A stretch of DNA of 64,000 nucleotides. Source: Aquilaria yunnanensis. Lineage: Eukaryota; Streptophyta; Magnoliopsida; Malvales; Thymelaeaceae. Below, in pieces: positions 24,101-34,429 of the stretch. Each line of letters opens with the position of its first letter. The first letter of the stretch is position 1. The notes under the pieces are model-generated. The model saw only the letters and a program-made list of their open reading frames with translations, was not told the DNA's origin and did no database searches. The DNA lies in contig CM077594.1 of the NCBI GenBank assembly GCA_039654915.1, positions 33,825,001 to 33,889,000 on the forward strand, written 5' to 3'. Both the position numbers and the translations under genes were made by a program.

Positions 24101-27100
24101 TCTTCAACAATAGGAGAGTTCTTGTCGTAGAGGTTATAAGGAAATCTCCTTAACCTCAAACCTCAATCAATTTTTCAAATACGGTCAATTTTCTCCAACG
24201 ATAGGAGAGTTCTTGTCGTACAGGTTATAAGGAAATCTGCTTAACCTCAAACCTCAAACAATTTTTCAAATACAGTCAATTTTTCTTGAATGATAGGAGA
24301 GTTCCGAACATAGAGGTTTTAAGGAAATCTCCTTAATCTCAAACGTTAATCAATTTTTGACACACAGTCAATCTTTTGCATTGATAGGAGAGTTCCTGTC
24401 GTAGAGGTTCTAAGGAAATCTCCTGAACCTTAAACTTCAATCAATTTTTCAAACACAGTCAATTTTTAATGAACGAGAGGACGGTTCCTGTCGCACAGGT
24501 TCTAAGGAAATCTCCTTAACGTTAATCTTCAATCAATTTTTCAAATACTGTCAATTTTTCTTAAACGAAAGGAGACTTTCTATCATAGAGGTTCTAAGGA
24601 AATCTCCTTAAACTCAAACTCGATCAATTTTTCTTCAATGATTGGAAAGTTCCTGTCATAGAGGTTCTAACGAAATCTCCTTAATCTCAAACTTCAATCA
24701 ACTTTTCAAACAAAGTCAATTTTCTCGAACGATAGCAGAGTTCCTGTTGTAGAGATTCTAGGGAAATCTCCTCCACCTCAAACTTTAATCAATTTTTCTC
24801 CAACAATAGGAGAGTTCCTGTCGTAGAGGTTCTAGCGAAACCTCCATAACCTCAAACTTCAATCAATTTTTCAAACACAGTCAATTTTGTCGAACGATCG
24901 GAGAGTTCCCGTCGTACAGGTGGTAAGAAAATCTCCTGAACTTCAAACTTCAATTAATTCAAACACAGTCAATTTTTTCCAACGATCGGAGAGTTTCTGT
25001 CGTACAGGTTCTCAGGAAATGTCCTTAACCTCAAACTTCAATCAATTTTTCAAACACAGTTAATTTTTCTTCAACAATAGGAGAGTTCCTGTCGTAGAGG
25101 TTATAAGGAAATCACCTGAACCTTAAACTTCAATCAATTTTTCAAACATAGTTAATTTTCTCAAACGATAGGAGAGTTTCTGTCATAGAGGTTCTAAGGA
25201 AATCTCCTTAACCTCAAACTTTAATTAATTTTTCAAACGGAGTCAATTTTTTGGAACGATAGGAGAGTTCCTGTCGCAGAGGTTCTAAGGAAATCGCCAT
25301 AACCTCAAACTTCAATCAATTTTTCCAACACAGTCAATTTTCTCCAACAATAGGAGAGTTCCTGTCGTAGAGGTTATAAGGAAATCTCCTCAACCACAAA
25401 CTTCAATCAAATTTTCAAACACAGTCAATTTTGTCCAACGATCAGAGAGTTCCTGTCGTAGAAGTTCTAAGGAAATCTCCTTAACCTCAAACTTCAATCA
25501 ATTTTTCAAACACAGTCAATTTTTCTCCAACGATAGCTGAGTTCCTGTCGTGCAGGTTCTAAGGAAATCTCCTTAACCTCAAACTTTAATCAATTTTTCA
25601 AACACAGTCAATTTTTCTTCAACAATAGGAGAGTTCGTGTCGTAGAGGTTATAAGGAAATCACCTTAACCTTAAACCTCAATCAATTTTTCAAACACAGT
25701 CAATTTTCACAAACGATAGGAGAGTTCCTATCATAGAGGTTCTAAAGAAATCTCCTTAACCTTAAACATTAATCAATTTTTCAAACGTAGTCAATTTTTT
25801 AGAACGATAGGAGAGTTCCTGTCGTAGGGGCTCTAAGGAAATCGCCTTAACTTCAAACTTCAATCAATTTTTCCAACAGAGTCCATTTTCTTCAACAATA
25901 GGAGAGTTCCTGTCGTAGAGGTTTTAAGGAAATCTCCGTAACCTCAAACTTCATTCAATTTTTCTGACACAGTTAATTTTGTCCAACGATCGAAGAGTTC
26001 CTGTCGTACAGGTTCTAAGAAAATCTCCTTAACCTCAAACTTCAATCAATTTTTCAAACATAGTCAATTTTTCTCCAACGATAACTGAGTTCCTGTCGTA
26101 CAGGTTCTAAGGAAATCTCCTTAACCTCAAACTTTAATTAATTTTTCATACGCAGTCAATTTTTTGGAACGATAGGAGATTTCCTATCGTAGAGGTTCTA
26201 AGGAAATCTCTTTAACCTCAAACTTCAATCAATTTTTCCAACACAGTCAATTTTCTCCAACGATAGGAGAGCTCCTGTCGTAGAGGTTCTGAGAAAATCT
26301 CCTTAACCTCAAACTTCAATCAATTTTTGAAAAACGGTCAATTTTGTCAAACGATAGGAAAGTTCTTGTCATAGAGATTCTAAGGAAATCTCCTTAACCT
26401 CAAACTTCAATCAATTTTTCAAACACAGTCAATTTTCTGCAATGATAGGAGAGTTCCTGTCGTACAGGTTATAAGGAAATGTCCTTAACCTCAAACTTGA
26501 ATCAATTTTTCAACTACAGTTAATTTTTCTTTAACGATAGGAGAGTTCTTGTCGTAGAGGTTATAAGGAAATCTCTTTTAACCTTAAACTTTAACCAATT
26601 TTTCAAACACAGTCAATTTGTCTTCAACGATAGGAGAGTTCCTGTCGTAGAGGTTCTAAGGAAATCTCCTTAACCTCAAACTTCACTCAATTTTTCAAAC
26701 ACAGTCAATTTTCTCGAACGATAAGAGAGTTCCTGTCGTAGAGGTTCTAAGGAAATCTCCTTAACCTCAGACGTCAATCAATTTTTCAAACACAGTCAAT
26801 TTTTCTCCAACGATAGCTGAGTTCCTGTCATACAGGTTCTAAGGAAATCTCCTTAACCTCAAAATTCAATCAATTTTTCAACCACAATTAATTTTCTCCA
26901 ACGATCAGAGAGTTCCTGTCGTACAGGTTATAAGGAAATCTCCTTCCCTCAAACTTTAATCAATTTTTCAAACACAGTCAATTTTCTCGAACGATAGGAA
27001 AGTTCTTGTCGTAAAGGTTCTAAGGAAATCTCCTTAACCTCAAACGTCAATCAATTTTTCAAACACAGTCAATTTTTCTCCAACAATAGCTGAGTTCCTG

Positions 27101-27480
27101 TCGTACAGGTTCTAAGGAAATCTCCTTAACCTCAAACTTCAATCAATTTTTCAAACACAGTTAATTTTGTCCAATGATCGGAGAGTTCCTGTCGTACAGG
27201 TTCTAAGGAAATCTCCTTAACCTCAAACTTTAATTAATTTTTCAAACGCAGTCAATTTTTTGGAACGATAGGAGAGTTCCTGTCATAGAGGTTCTAAGGA
27301 AATTTGTTTAACCTCAAACTTTAATCAATTTTTCCAATACAGTCAATTTTCTCAAACGATAGGAGAGTTCCTGTCATAGAGATTCTAAAGAAATCTCCTT
27401 AACCTCAAACTTCAATCAATTTTTCAAACACAGTCAATTTTCTACAATGATAGGAGAGTTCCTGTCGTATAGGTTATAAG
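18121..27480. repeat. Higher-order repeat block C, period 4.4-5.6 kb
   Basis: The marker TTTAACCAATTTTTCAGGCA occurs at 18201 and 23794 (5593 bp apart). The marker AACCTCCATAACCTC occurs at 20401 and 24839 (4438 bp apart). The difference comes from the 788-bp duplication and further indels in the first unit. Later stretches, such as 21001-23700 and 25441-27480, can be matched monomer by monomer with small changes. Similarity fades at about 27480. Confidence 0.82.
18793..20368. repeat. Recent 788-bp tandem duplication inside block C
   Basis: Positions 18793-19580 and 19581-20368 are two copies in exact register. The unusual GAGTTCCGAACATAGAGG monomer at 19073 recurs at 19861 and the AATGAACGAG monomer at 19242 recurs at 20030, both 788 bp apart. 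Only a handful of substitutions separate them by eye. The second 4.4-kb unit (around 24110-24810) has only one copy, so the duplication is younger than the split of those units. Confidence 0.88.
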
Positions 27481-28960
27481 GAAATGTCCTTAACCTCAAA
27501 CTTCAATCAATTTTTCAAACACAGTCCATTTTTGTTCAATGATAAGAGAGTTTCTATCGTAGGGGTTCTAAGGAGATCTCCTTAACCTCAAACTTCAATC
27601 AATTTTTCAAACACAGTCAATTTTCTCCAACAATAGGAGAGTTCCTGTCGTACAGGTTATAAGGAAATGTCCTTAACCTCAAACTTGAAACAATTTTTCA
27701 ACCACAGTCAATTTTTTTTCAACCATAGGACAGTTCCTGTCGTAGAGGTTCTAAGGAAATCTCCTTAACCTCAAACTTCAATCAATTTGTCATACACAGT
27801 CAATTTTTCTCCAACTATACCTGAGCTCCTGTCGTAGACGTTCAAGGGAAATCTCCTTAACCTCAATTATCAATCAATGTTTCAAACACAGTTAATTTTC
27901 TCCAACGATTGGAGAGTTCTTGTCGTAAAGGTTATAAGGAAATCTCCTAAGACCTCAAACATTAACCAATTTTTCAAACACAGTCAATTTGTCTTCAGCG
28001 ATAGGAGAGTTCCTGTCGTAGAGGTTCTAAGGAATTCTCCTTAACCTCAAACTTCAATCAATTTTTCAAACACAGTCAATTTTCTCGAACGATAGAAGAG
28101 CTCCTGTTGTAGAGGTTCTAAGGAAATCTCCTTAACCTCAAACGTCAATAAATTTTTCGAACACAGTCAATTTTTCTCCAACGATAGCTGAGTTCCTGTC
28201 GTACAGGTTCTAAGGAAATCTCCTTAACCTCAAACTTCAATCAATTTTTCAAACACAGTCAATTTTCTCGAACGATAGGAGTGTTCCTGTCATAGAGATT
28301 CTAAGGAAATCTCCTTAACCTCAAACTTCAATCAATTTTTCAAACACAGTCAATTTTCTGCAACGATATGAGAGTTCCTGTCGTACAGGTTATAAGGAAA
28401 TGTCCTTAACCTTAAACTTCAATAAATTTTTCAAACACAGTCAATTTTTCTTCAATGATAAGAGAGTTCCTGTCGTAGGGGTTCTAAGGAGATCTCCTTA
28501 ACCTCAAACTTCAATCAATTTTTCAAACACAGTCAATTTTCTCCAACGATAGGAGAGTTCCTGTCGTACAGGTTATAAGGAAATGTCCTTAACCTCAAAC
28601 TTGAAACAATTTTTCAACCATAGTCAATTTTTTTTCAACGATAGGATAGTTCCTGTCGTAGAGGTTCCAAGGAAATCTCCTTAACCTCAAACTTCAATCA
28701 ATTTGTCATACACAGTCAATTTTTCAATTTTTCTCCACCTATACCTGAGCTCCTGTCGTAGACGTTCAAGGGAAATCTCCTTAACCTCAATCATCAATCA
28801 ATGTTTCAAACATAGTCAATTTTCTCCAACGGTTGGAGAGTTCTTGCCGTAGAGGTTATAAGGAAAACTCCTAAGACCTCAAACTTTAACCAATTTTTCA
28901 AACACAGTCAATTTGTCTTCAACGATAGGAGAGTTCCTGTCGTAGAGGTTTGAAGGAATT
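27481..28960. repeat. Higher-order repeat of about 916 bp (ten monomers)
   Basis: AGGGGTTCTAAGGAGATC occurs at 27561 and 28477, and CTAAGACCTCAAAC at 27947 and 28871, giving 916 and 924 bp. The extra bases in the second unit come from a local duplication of TTTTTCAATTTTTC near 28720-28735. Confidence 0.8.
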
Positions 28961-29330
28961 CTCCTTAACCTCAAACTTCAATCAATTTTTCAAACACAGT
29001 CAATTTTCTCGAACGATAGGAGAGTTCCTTTCATAGAGATTCTAAGGAAATCTCCTTAACCTCAAACGTCAATAAATTTTTCAAACACAGTCAATTTTTC
29101 TCCAACGATAGCTGAGTTCCTGCGTACAGGTTCTAAGGAATTCTCCTTAACCTCAAACTTCAATCAATTTTTCAAACACAGTCAATTTTCTCGAACGATA
29201 GGAGAGTTCCTTTCATAGAGATTCTAAGGAAATCTCCTTAACCTCAAACGTCAATAAATTTTTCAAACACAGTCAATTTTTCTCCAACGATAGCTGAGTT
29301 CCTGCGTACAGGTTCTAAGGAAATCTCTTA
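28961..29330. repeat. Two-monomer (182-bp) tandem duplication
   Basis: AGAGTTCCTTTCATAGAG at 29021 recurs at 29203, exactly 182 bp later. A one-base-shortened block, TTCCTGCGTACAGG, follows in each copy (near 29118 and 29300). The shared single-base loss marks the two copies as a recent duplication. Confidence 0.85.
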
Positions 29331-29490
29331 ACCTCAAACTTCAACCAATTTTTCAAACACAGTCAATTTTCTCGAACGATAGGAGAGTTCCTGTCGTAGA
29401 GGTTCTAAGGAATTCTCCTTAACCTCAAACTTCAATCAATTTTTCAAACACAGTCAATTTTCTCCAACGATAGGAGAGTTCCTGTCGTTC

Positions 29491-29581
29491 AGGTTATAAG
29501 GAAATCTCCTTAACCTCAAACCTCAATCAATTTTTCAAACACAGTCAATTTTCGGCAACGATAGGAGAGTTCCTGTCGTAA
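29491..29581. repeat. Representative 91-bp monomer
   Basis: Given as a reference unit: it begins AGGTTATAAGG and ends just before the next AGGTTCTAAGG at 29582, giving 91 bp. In order it holds an AAGGAAATCTCCTT palindrome-like core, the CTCAAAC box, two copies of TCAATTTT about 18 bp apart, and the ACGATAGGAGAGTTCCTG block. Variation elsewhere is concentrated in positions 5-6 (TTCTAAG or TTATAAG), in the T-run lengths, and in the CpG-containing blocks. Confidence 0.9.
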
Positions 29582-29746
29582 AGGTTCTAAGGAAATCTCC
29601 TGAACCTCAAACATTAACCAATTTTTCAAGCACAGGCAATTTGTCTTCACCGATAGCAGAGTTCCTGTCGTAGAGGTTCTAAGGAAATCTCCTTAACCTC
29701 AAACTTCAGTAAATTTTTCAAACACAGTCAATTTTCTCGAATGATA

Positions 29747-29783
29747 GGAGAGTTCCTGTCGTAGAGGTTCTAAGGAAATCTCC
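29747..29783. other. Imperfect dyad present in most monomers (example)
   Basis: GGAGAGTTCCT (29747-29757) and AGGAAATCTCC (29773-29783) pair at 10 of 11 positions around a 15-nt loop, spanning the boundary between two monomers as drawn here. Each arm also contains a smaller dyad: AGGA-GAGT-TCCT and TAAGGA-AATC-TCCTTA. The arrangement is kept in most of the array. A role in cruciform formation or protein binding is inference only. Confidence 0.8.
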
Positions 29784-31362
29784 TTAACCTCAGACGTCAA
29801 TCAATTTTTCAAACACAGCCAATTTTTCTCCAACGATAGCTGCGTTCCTGTCATACAGGTTCTAAGGAAATCTGCTTAACCTCAAACTTCAATCAATTTT
29901 TCGACCACAGTTAATTTTCTCCAACAATAGGAGAGTTCCTGTCGTACAGGTTATAGGGAAATCTCCTTCACCTCAAACTTCAATCAATTTTTCAAACACA
30001 GTCAATTTTCTCGAATGATAGAAGAGTTCCTGTCGTAGAGGTTCTAAGGAAATCTCCTTAACCTCAAACGTCAGTCAATTTTTCAAACACAGTCAATTTT
30101 TCTCCAACGATAGCTGAGTTCCTGTCATACAGGTTCTAAGGAAATCTCCTTAACCTCAAACGTCAATCAATTTTTCAAACACAGTCAATTTTCTCCAACG
30201 ATAGGAGAGTTCCTGTCGTACAGGTTATAAGGAAATCTCCTTAACCTCAAACCTAAATCAATTTTTCAAACACAGTCAATTTTCTCCAACGATAGGAGAG
30301 TTCCTGTCGGAGAGGTTCTAAGGAAATCTCCTTAACCTCAAGCTTTAATCAATTTTTCAAACACAGTCAATTTTATGCAACGATAGGAGAGTTCCTGTTG
30401 TACAGGTTATAAGGAAATGTCCTTAACCTCAAACTTGAATAAATTTTTGAACCACAGTCAATTTTTTCTTCAACGATAGGAGAGTTCTTCTCGTAGAGGT
30501 TATAACGAAATCTCCTTAACCTCACACTTCAAATCAATTTTTCAAACACAGTCAATTTTCTCTAACGATAGGAGAGTTTCTGTCGTACAGGTTATAAGGA
30601 AATCTCCTTAACCTCAAACTTCCATGAATTTTTTAAACACAGTCAGCTTTGTCCAACGATAGGAGAGTTCCTGTCGTACAGGTTATAAGGAAATCTCTTT
30701 AACCCCAAACCTCAATCAATTTGTCAAACACAGTCTATTTTCTCCAACGATAGGAGAGTTCCTGTTGTAGAGCTTCTAAGGAAATCTCCTTAACCTCAAA
30801 CTTTAATTAATTTTTCAAACACAGTCAATTTTTCTTTCATAATAGGAGAGTTCCGTCGTAGAGGTTCTAAGTGAATCTCCTTAACCTCAAACTTCAATTA
30901 ATTTTTCAAACACAGTCAATTTTCTACAACGATAGGAGAGTTCCTGTCGTACAAGTTATAAGGAAATGTCTTAACCTCAAACTTGAATCAATTTTTCAAC
31001 CAAAAATAGGAGAGTTCCTCTCGTAGAGGTTATAAGGAAATCTCCTTAACCTTAAACTTCAATCAATTTTTCAAACACAGTCAATTTTTCACTAACAATA
31101 GGAGAGTTCCTGTCGTAAAGGTTCAAAGGAAATCTCCTTAACCTCAAACTTGAATCAATTTTTCAAACACAGTCAATTTTCTCCAACGATAGGAGAGTTC
31201 TTGTCGTAGAGGTTCTTAGGAAACCTCCTGAACCTCCAACTTTAACCAATTTTTCAAACACAGTTAATTTTTCTTCAACGATAGGAGAGTTCCTGTCATA
31301 GAGGTTCTAAGGAAATCTCCTTAACGTCAAACTTCAATCAATTTTTCAAATACAAAAGGAGA

Positions 31363-31367
31363 GTTTC
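31363..31367. repeat. Target-site duplication, left copy (GTTTC)
   Basis: GTTTC lies directly before the TGATGCG end of the solo LTR and is repeated directly after its other end at 32354-32358. Five-base duplications are typical of plant Ty3/Gypsy integration. Confidence 0.9.
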
Positions 31368-31577
31368 TGATGCGAACCCCGATGGTATAAAGACCATGAA
31401 ACTCGCCCAAGATGTTTTCAAGCTCCACAAGACATCAAAGAGACTGGGTTTGAAGACCCCCACCCCTAATCAACCTGTGATTAGAAACGAGAAGTATAGA
31501 ACTCCAAGAACACAAGCACACTTGTGCACCAAGGCAGTCCGCCAAGAACCAAAGAGAAAACCTCTCCAAAGAGCAAT

Positions 31578-31594
31578 ATTATTTCGGCAATAAT
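31578..31594 (-). other. Small perfect hairpin at the predicted start of LTR transcripts
   Basis: ATTATT and AATAAT pair perfectly around a 5-nt loop. It lies about 30 bp downstream of the TATA box, so it would fall at or close to the 5' end of an LTR transcript. AT-only stems of six pairs are weak and may be chance. Confidence 0.4.
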
Positions 31595-31622
31595 CTGTGT
31601 GTTTACATCTAGAATATGTGCC

Positions 31623-31630
31623 TTTATATA
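31623..31630 (-). promoter_or_regulatory. Probable TATA box of the solo LTR
   Basis: The minus strand reads GGCCTATATAAAGGC, a near-ideal plant TATA box, about 730 bp into the LTR. Transcription would be expected to start some 25-35 bp downstream, near 31590-31600, defining the U3/R boundary. Whether this promoter is active in its satellite setting is unknown. Confidence 0.7.
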
Positions 31631-32064
31631 GGCCTAAACTAGGGTTAAAAGCTGGGCAAAATTCACAGCCTAAATCCCTTAGGAATCCTAGATACAAAGA
31701 CATAGGAAATCCTAGTCAAATTAGGACTCTAATTCCTAGTTTGAACAAGTTTAATGAATGCAGCGTATGCCACTTGTCCAAAACGATTTAAAACTATTCC
31801 ATAGCCTAAATAACTTCCTAAATAATGTATCTAAATAGGATTTGAATGAAAATAAAATATAAATACAAGATTAAACCCGAAAACTCCCAAATAGCCTTTT
31901 TGGGTGCATTTTGGGCACCTTAAGGTTCTCTCTTGTATCTTCAGCTCCAAGCTTGAATCTTTGAGTTCCAATGGCATGAATCTTCATATTAGATGTGGTA
32001 ATGAAGGTCTGGAAAGTTAGAGCTCAAAAATCCAGCTTGTGGACACAAAATGCATCAAGAACAC

Positions 32065-32352
32065 TTAAGGTGGCTCAAATGGTGCACTTTGAGTGGTGTC
32101 CTTGGTGTCCTTGTTTTGTGACTTATCTAAGCACTCCAGAACTGAGTACCAAGCATATCCATCATGTCCATATGGTGTCTTGAAAGTTCCAGCAGCTCCT
32201 TGTGAAGTTCCATGTCCATTCTCCATGAAGAAACTTGAAACAAAGCCTTGTAGTGCACTTGAGAGCTCCTTAGCTTTCTTCCTTGTTATAGGTCCACTAG
32301 AAACCTTCAATGGGTCCTTGCCTTCTCCATGTGTGCCTTCCTTGATCATATC
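32065..32352 (-). pseudogene. C-terminal tail of a pol polyprotein encoded inside the LTR
   Basis: An open frame enters the LTR at its 5' end and stops at 32065, giving about 95 residues. The sequence is hydrophilic and begins DMIKEGTHGEGKDPLK, followed by GPITRKKAKELSSALQGF. A GP-(I/M/V)-TR-x-(R/K)-AK-type motif near the end of integrase is widespread in plant Ty3/Gypsy polyproteins. In centromeric retrotransposons (CRM) the pol frame is known to run into the 3' LTR, so a CRM-like origin is possible but not shown. The apparent start methionine and next residues (32353-32364) lie in satellite DNA across the integration point and are accidental. It is a fragment with no complete domain. Confidence 0.62.
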
Positions 32353-32353
32353 A

Positions 32354-32358
32354 GTTTC
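32354..32358. repeat. Target-site duplication, right copy (GTTTC)
   Basis: Direct copy of 31363-31367, followed by TATCATAGAGG, the normal continuation of the satellite monomer. Confidence 0.9.
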
Positions 32359-34429
32359 TATCATAGAGGTTCTAAGGAAATCTCCTTAACCTCAAACTCA
32401 ATCAATTTTTCTTCAATGATAGGAGAGTTCCTATCATAGAGATTCCAAGGAAATCTCCTTAACCTCAAACTTCAATTAACTTTTCAAACAAAGTCAATTT
32501 TCTCGAACGATAGGAGAGTTCCTGTTGAAGAGATTCTAAGGAAATCTCCTCAACCTCAAACTGCAACCAATTTTTCTCCAACAATAGGACAGTTCCTGTC
32601 GTAGAGGTTCTAACGAAATCTCCTTAACGTTAAACTTCAATCAATTTTTCAAACACAGTCAACTTTCTCCAACGGTAGGAGAGTTCTTGTCATACAGGTT
32701 CTTAGGAAATCTCCTTAACCTCAAACTTCAATCAAATTTTGAAATACAGTCAATTTTTCTTCAACGATAGGAGACTTCCTATCGTAGAGGTTATAAGGAA
32801 ATCACCTTAACCTCAAACTTCAATCAATTTTTCAAACACAGCCAATTTTCTCCAACGATAGAAGAGGTATTGTCGTACAGGTTATAAGGAAATCTCCTTA
32901 ACCTCAAACCTCAATCAATTTTTCAAACACAGTCAATTTTCATCAACGATAGGAGACTTCCTGTCGTAGAGGTTCCAAGGAAATCTCCTTAACCTCAAAC
33001 CTTAACCAATTTTTTAAACACAGTCAATTTTTCTTCAACGATAGGAGAGGTCCTGTCGTAGTGGTTCTAAGGAAATCTACTCAACTTCAAACTTAAATCA
33101 ATTTTTCAAACACAGTCAATTTTCTCAAACGATAGGAGAGTTCCTGTCGTAGAGGTTCTAAGGAAATCTCCTTAACCTCAAACTTTAATCAATTTTTCAA
33201 GCACAGTCAATTTTTCTCCACCAATAGTTGAGTTCCTGTCGTACAGGGTCTAAGGAAATCTCCTTAACCTCAAACTTCAATCAATTTTTCAACCACAGTC
33301 AATTTTCTCCAACGATAGGAGAGTTCCTGTCTTACAGGTTCGAAGGAAATCTCCTTAACCTCAAACTTTAATCAATTTTTCAAACAGAGTCAATTTTTCT
33401 TCAACGATAGGAGAGTTCCTGTCGTAGAGGTTCTAAGGATATGTCCTCAACTCAAACCTCAATCAATTTTTCAAACACAGTCAATTTTCTCGAACAATAG
33501 GAGAGTTCCTGTTGTAGAGGTTCTAAAGAAATCTCCTTAACCTCAAACTTGAATCAATTTTTCAAACACAGTCAATTTCTCTCCAACGATAATTGAGTTC
33601 CGGTCGTACAGGTTCTAAGGAAATGTCCTTAACCTCAAACTTCAATCAATTTTTCAAACACAGTCAATTTTCTCCGACGATAGAAGAGTTCCTATCGTAT
33701 AGGTTCTAAGGAAATCTCCTTAGCCTCAAACTTCAATCAATTTTTCAAACACAGTCAATTCTGTCCAACGATCGGAGAGTCCCTGTCGTACAGGTTTTAA
33801 GGAAATCTCCTTAACCTTGAACTTCATTCAAATTTTCAAACACAGTCAATTTTTCTTGAACGATAGAAGAGTTCCGATCGTAGAGGTTATAAGGAAATCT
33901 CCTTAATCTCAAACGTTAATCAATTTTTAAAACACAGTCAATCTTCTGCAAAGATAGGAGAGTTTCTGTCGTAGAGGTTCTAAGGAAATCTCCTGAACCT
34001 TAAACTTGAATTAATTTTTCAAACACAGTTAATTTTTAATGAACGAGAGGACAGTTCCCGTCGTAGAGGTTCTAAGGAAATTTCCTTAAACTCAAACTTC
34101 AATCAATTTTTCCAGCACAGTCAATTTTCTCTAACGATAGGACAGTTCCTGTCATAGAGGTTCTAAGGAAATCTCTTTAACCTGAAACTTCAATCAATTT
34201 TTCAAACACAGTTAATTTTGTCCAACGATCGGAGAGTTCCTGTCATACAGGTTCTAAGGAAATCTCCTTAACCTCAAACTTCAATCTATTTTTCAAATGC
34301 AGTCAATTTTTCTCCAACGATAGCTGAGTTCCTGTCATACAGGTTCTAAGGAAATCTCCTTAACCTCAAACTTTAATCAATTTTTCGAACGTAGTCAATT
34401 TTTTGGAACGATAGGAGAGTTCCTGTCGT
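32359..34429. repeat. Satellite, irregular order, containing one AATGAACGAG cassette
   Basis: Begins with the cassette half that continues the monomer split by the solo LTR, then mixed monomers. A second cassette marker is at 34038, preceded by the GAACGATAGAAGAGTTCCG and CTTCTGCAAAGATAGG monomers in the same order as elsewhere in the array. Confidence 0.75.

Larger units (their letters stand above)
3418..31362. repeat. 91-bp satellite array, left part
   Basis: A continuous head-to-tail array of roughly 300 AT-rich monomers. Most are 91 bp; shortened ones of about 73-74 bp occur repeatedly. A typical monomer starts AGGTTCTAAGGAAATCTCC, continues TTAACCTCAAACTTCAATC and AATTTTTCAAACACAGTC, and ends with a block containing AACGATAGGAGAGTTCCTG and TCGTAG. 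Every monomer has the same orientation; I saw no inversion. Because 91 is not a multiple of three the reading frame shifts by one each unit, and the few ORFs here (15689-15922, 17377-17637) exist only because of local indels. I do not recognise the family from known plant satellites. Layout suggests heterochromatin, but centromere function cannot be read from sequence. Confidence 0.97.
29331..31362. repeat. Satellite monomers up to the solo LTR
   Basis: Mostly full-length monomers close to the consensus, with a shortened one near 30996-31010. The last monomer before the LTR has lost about 20 bp (TACAAAAGGAGAG in place of the usual T-rich block). No higher-order period is obvious. Confidence 0.75.
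31368..32353 (-). mobile_element. Solo LTR (986 bp) of a Ty3/Gypsy-like retrotransposon inserted in the satellite
   Basis: The element is bounded by TGAT...ATCA ends, so it starts TG and finishes CA, and is flanked by a perfect GTTTC duplication. Removing it and one GTTTC restores a normal satellite junction (GGAGAGTTTCTATCATAGAGG minus one base at either side matches many monomers, for example near 15211). There is no primer-binding site, polypurine tract or gag-pol interior, so this is a solo LTR left after recombination between two LTRs. Orientation is minus: a TATA box lies at 31623-31630 and the pol tail enters from the right edge. Small ORFs on either strand at 31396-31791 and 31995-32389, other than the pol tail, are overlapping chance frames. 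Confidence 0.88.

Noticed and set aside
31396..31791. Three short overlapping ORFs (31396-31593 plus, 31470-31703 minus, 31597-31791 plus) in the solo LTR
   Set aside because: They overlap the TATA box and predicted R/U5 region on both strands, and none shows a known domain.
31368..32353. SINE or MITE interpretation of the insertion
   Set aside because: There is no poly(A) or T tail, no long terminal inverted repeat beyond TGAT/ATCA, and the 5-bp duplication, TG...CA ends, TATA box and pol tail fit an LTR better.
31995..32389. Plus-strand ORFs 31995-32183 and 32093-32389
   Set aside because: They are opposite-strand shadows of the pol tail; the second runs out into satellite.
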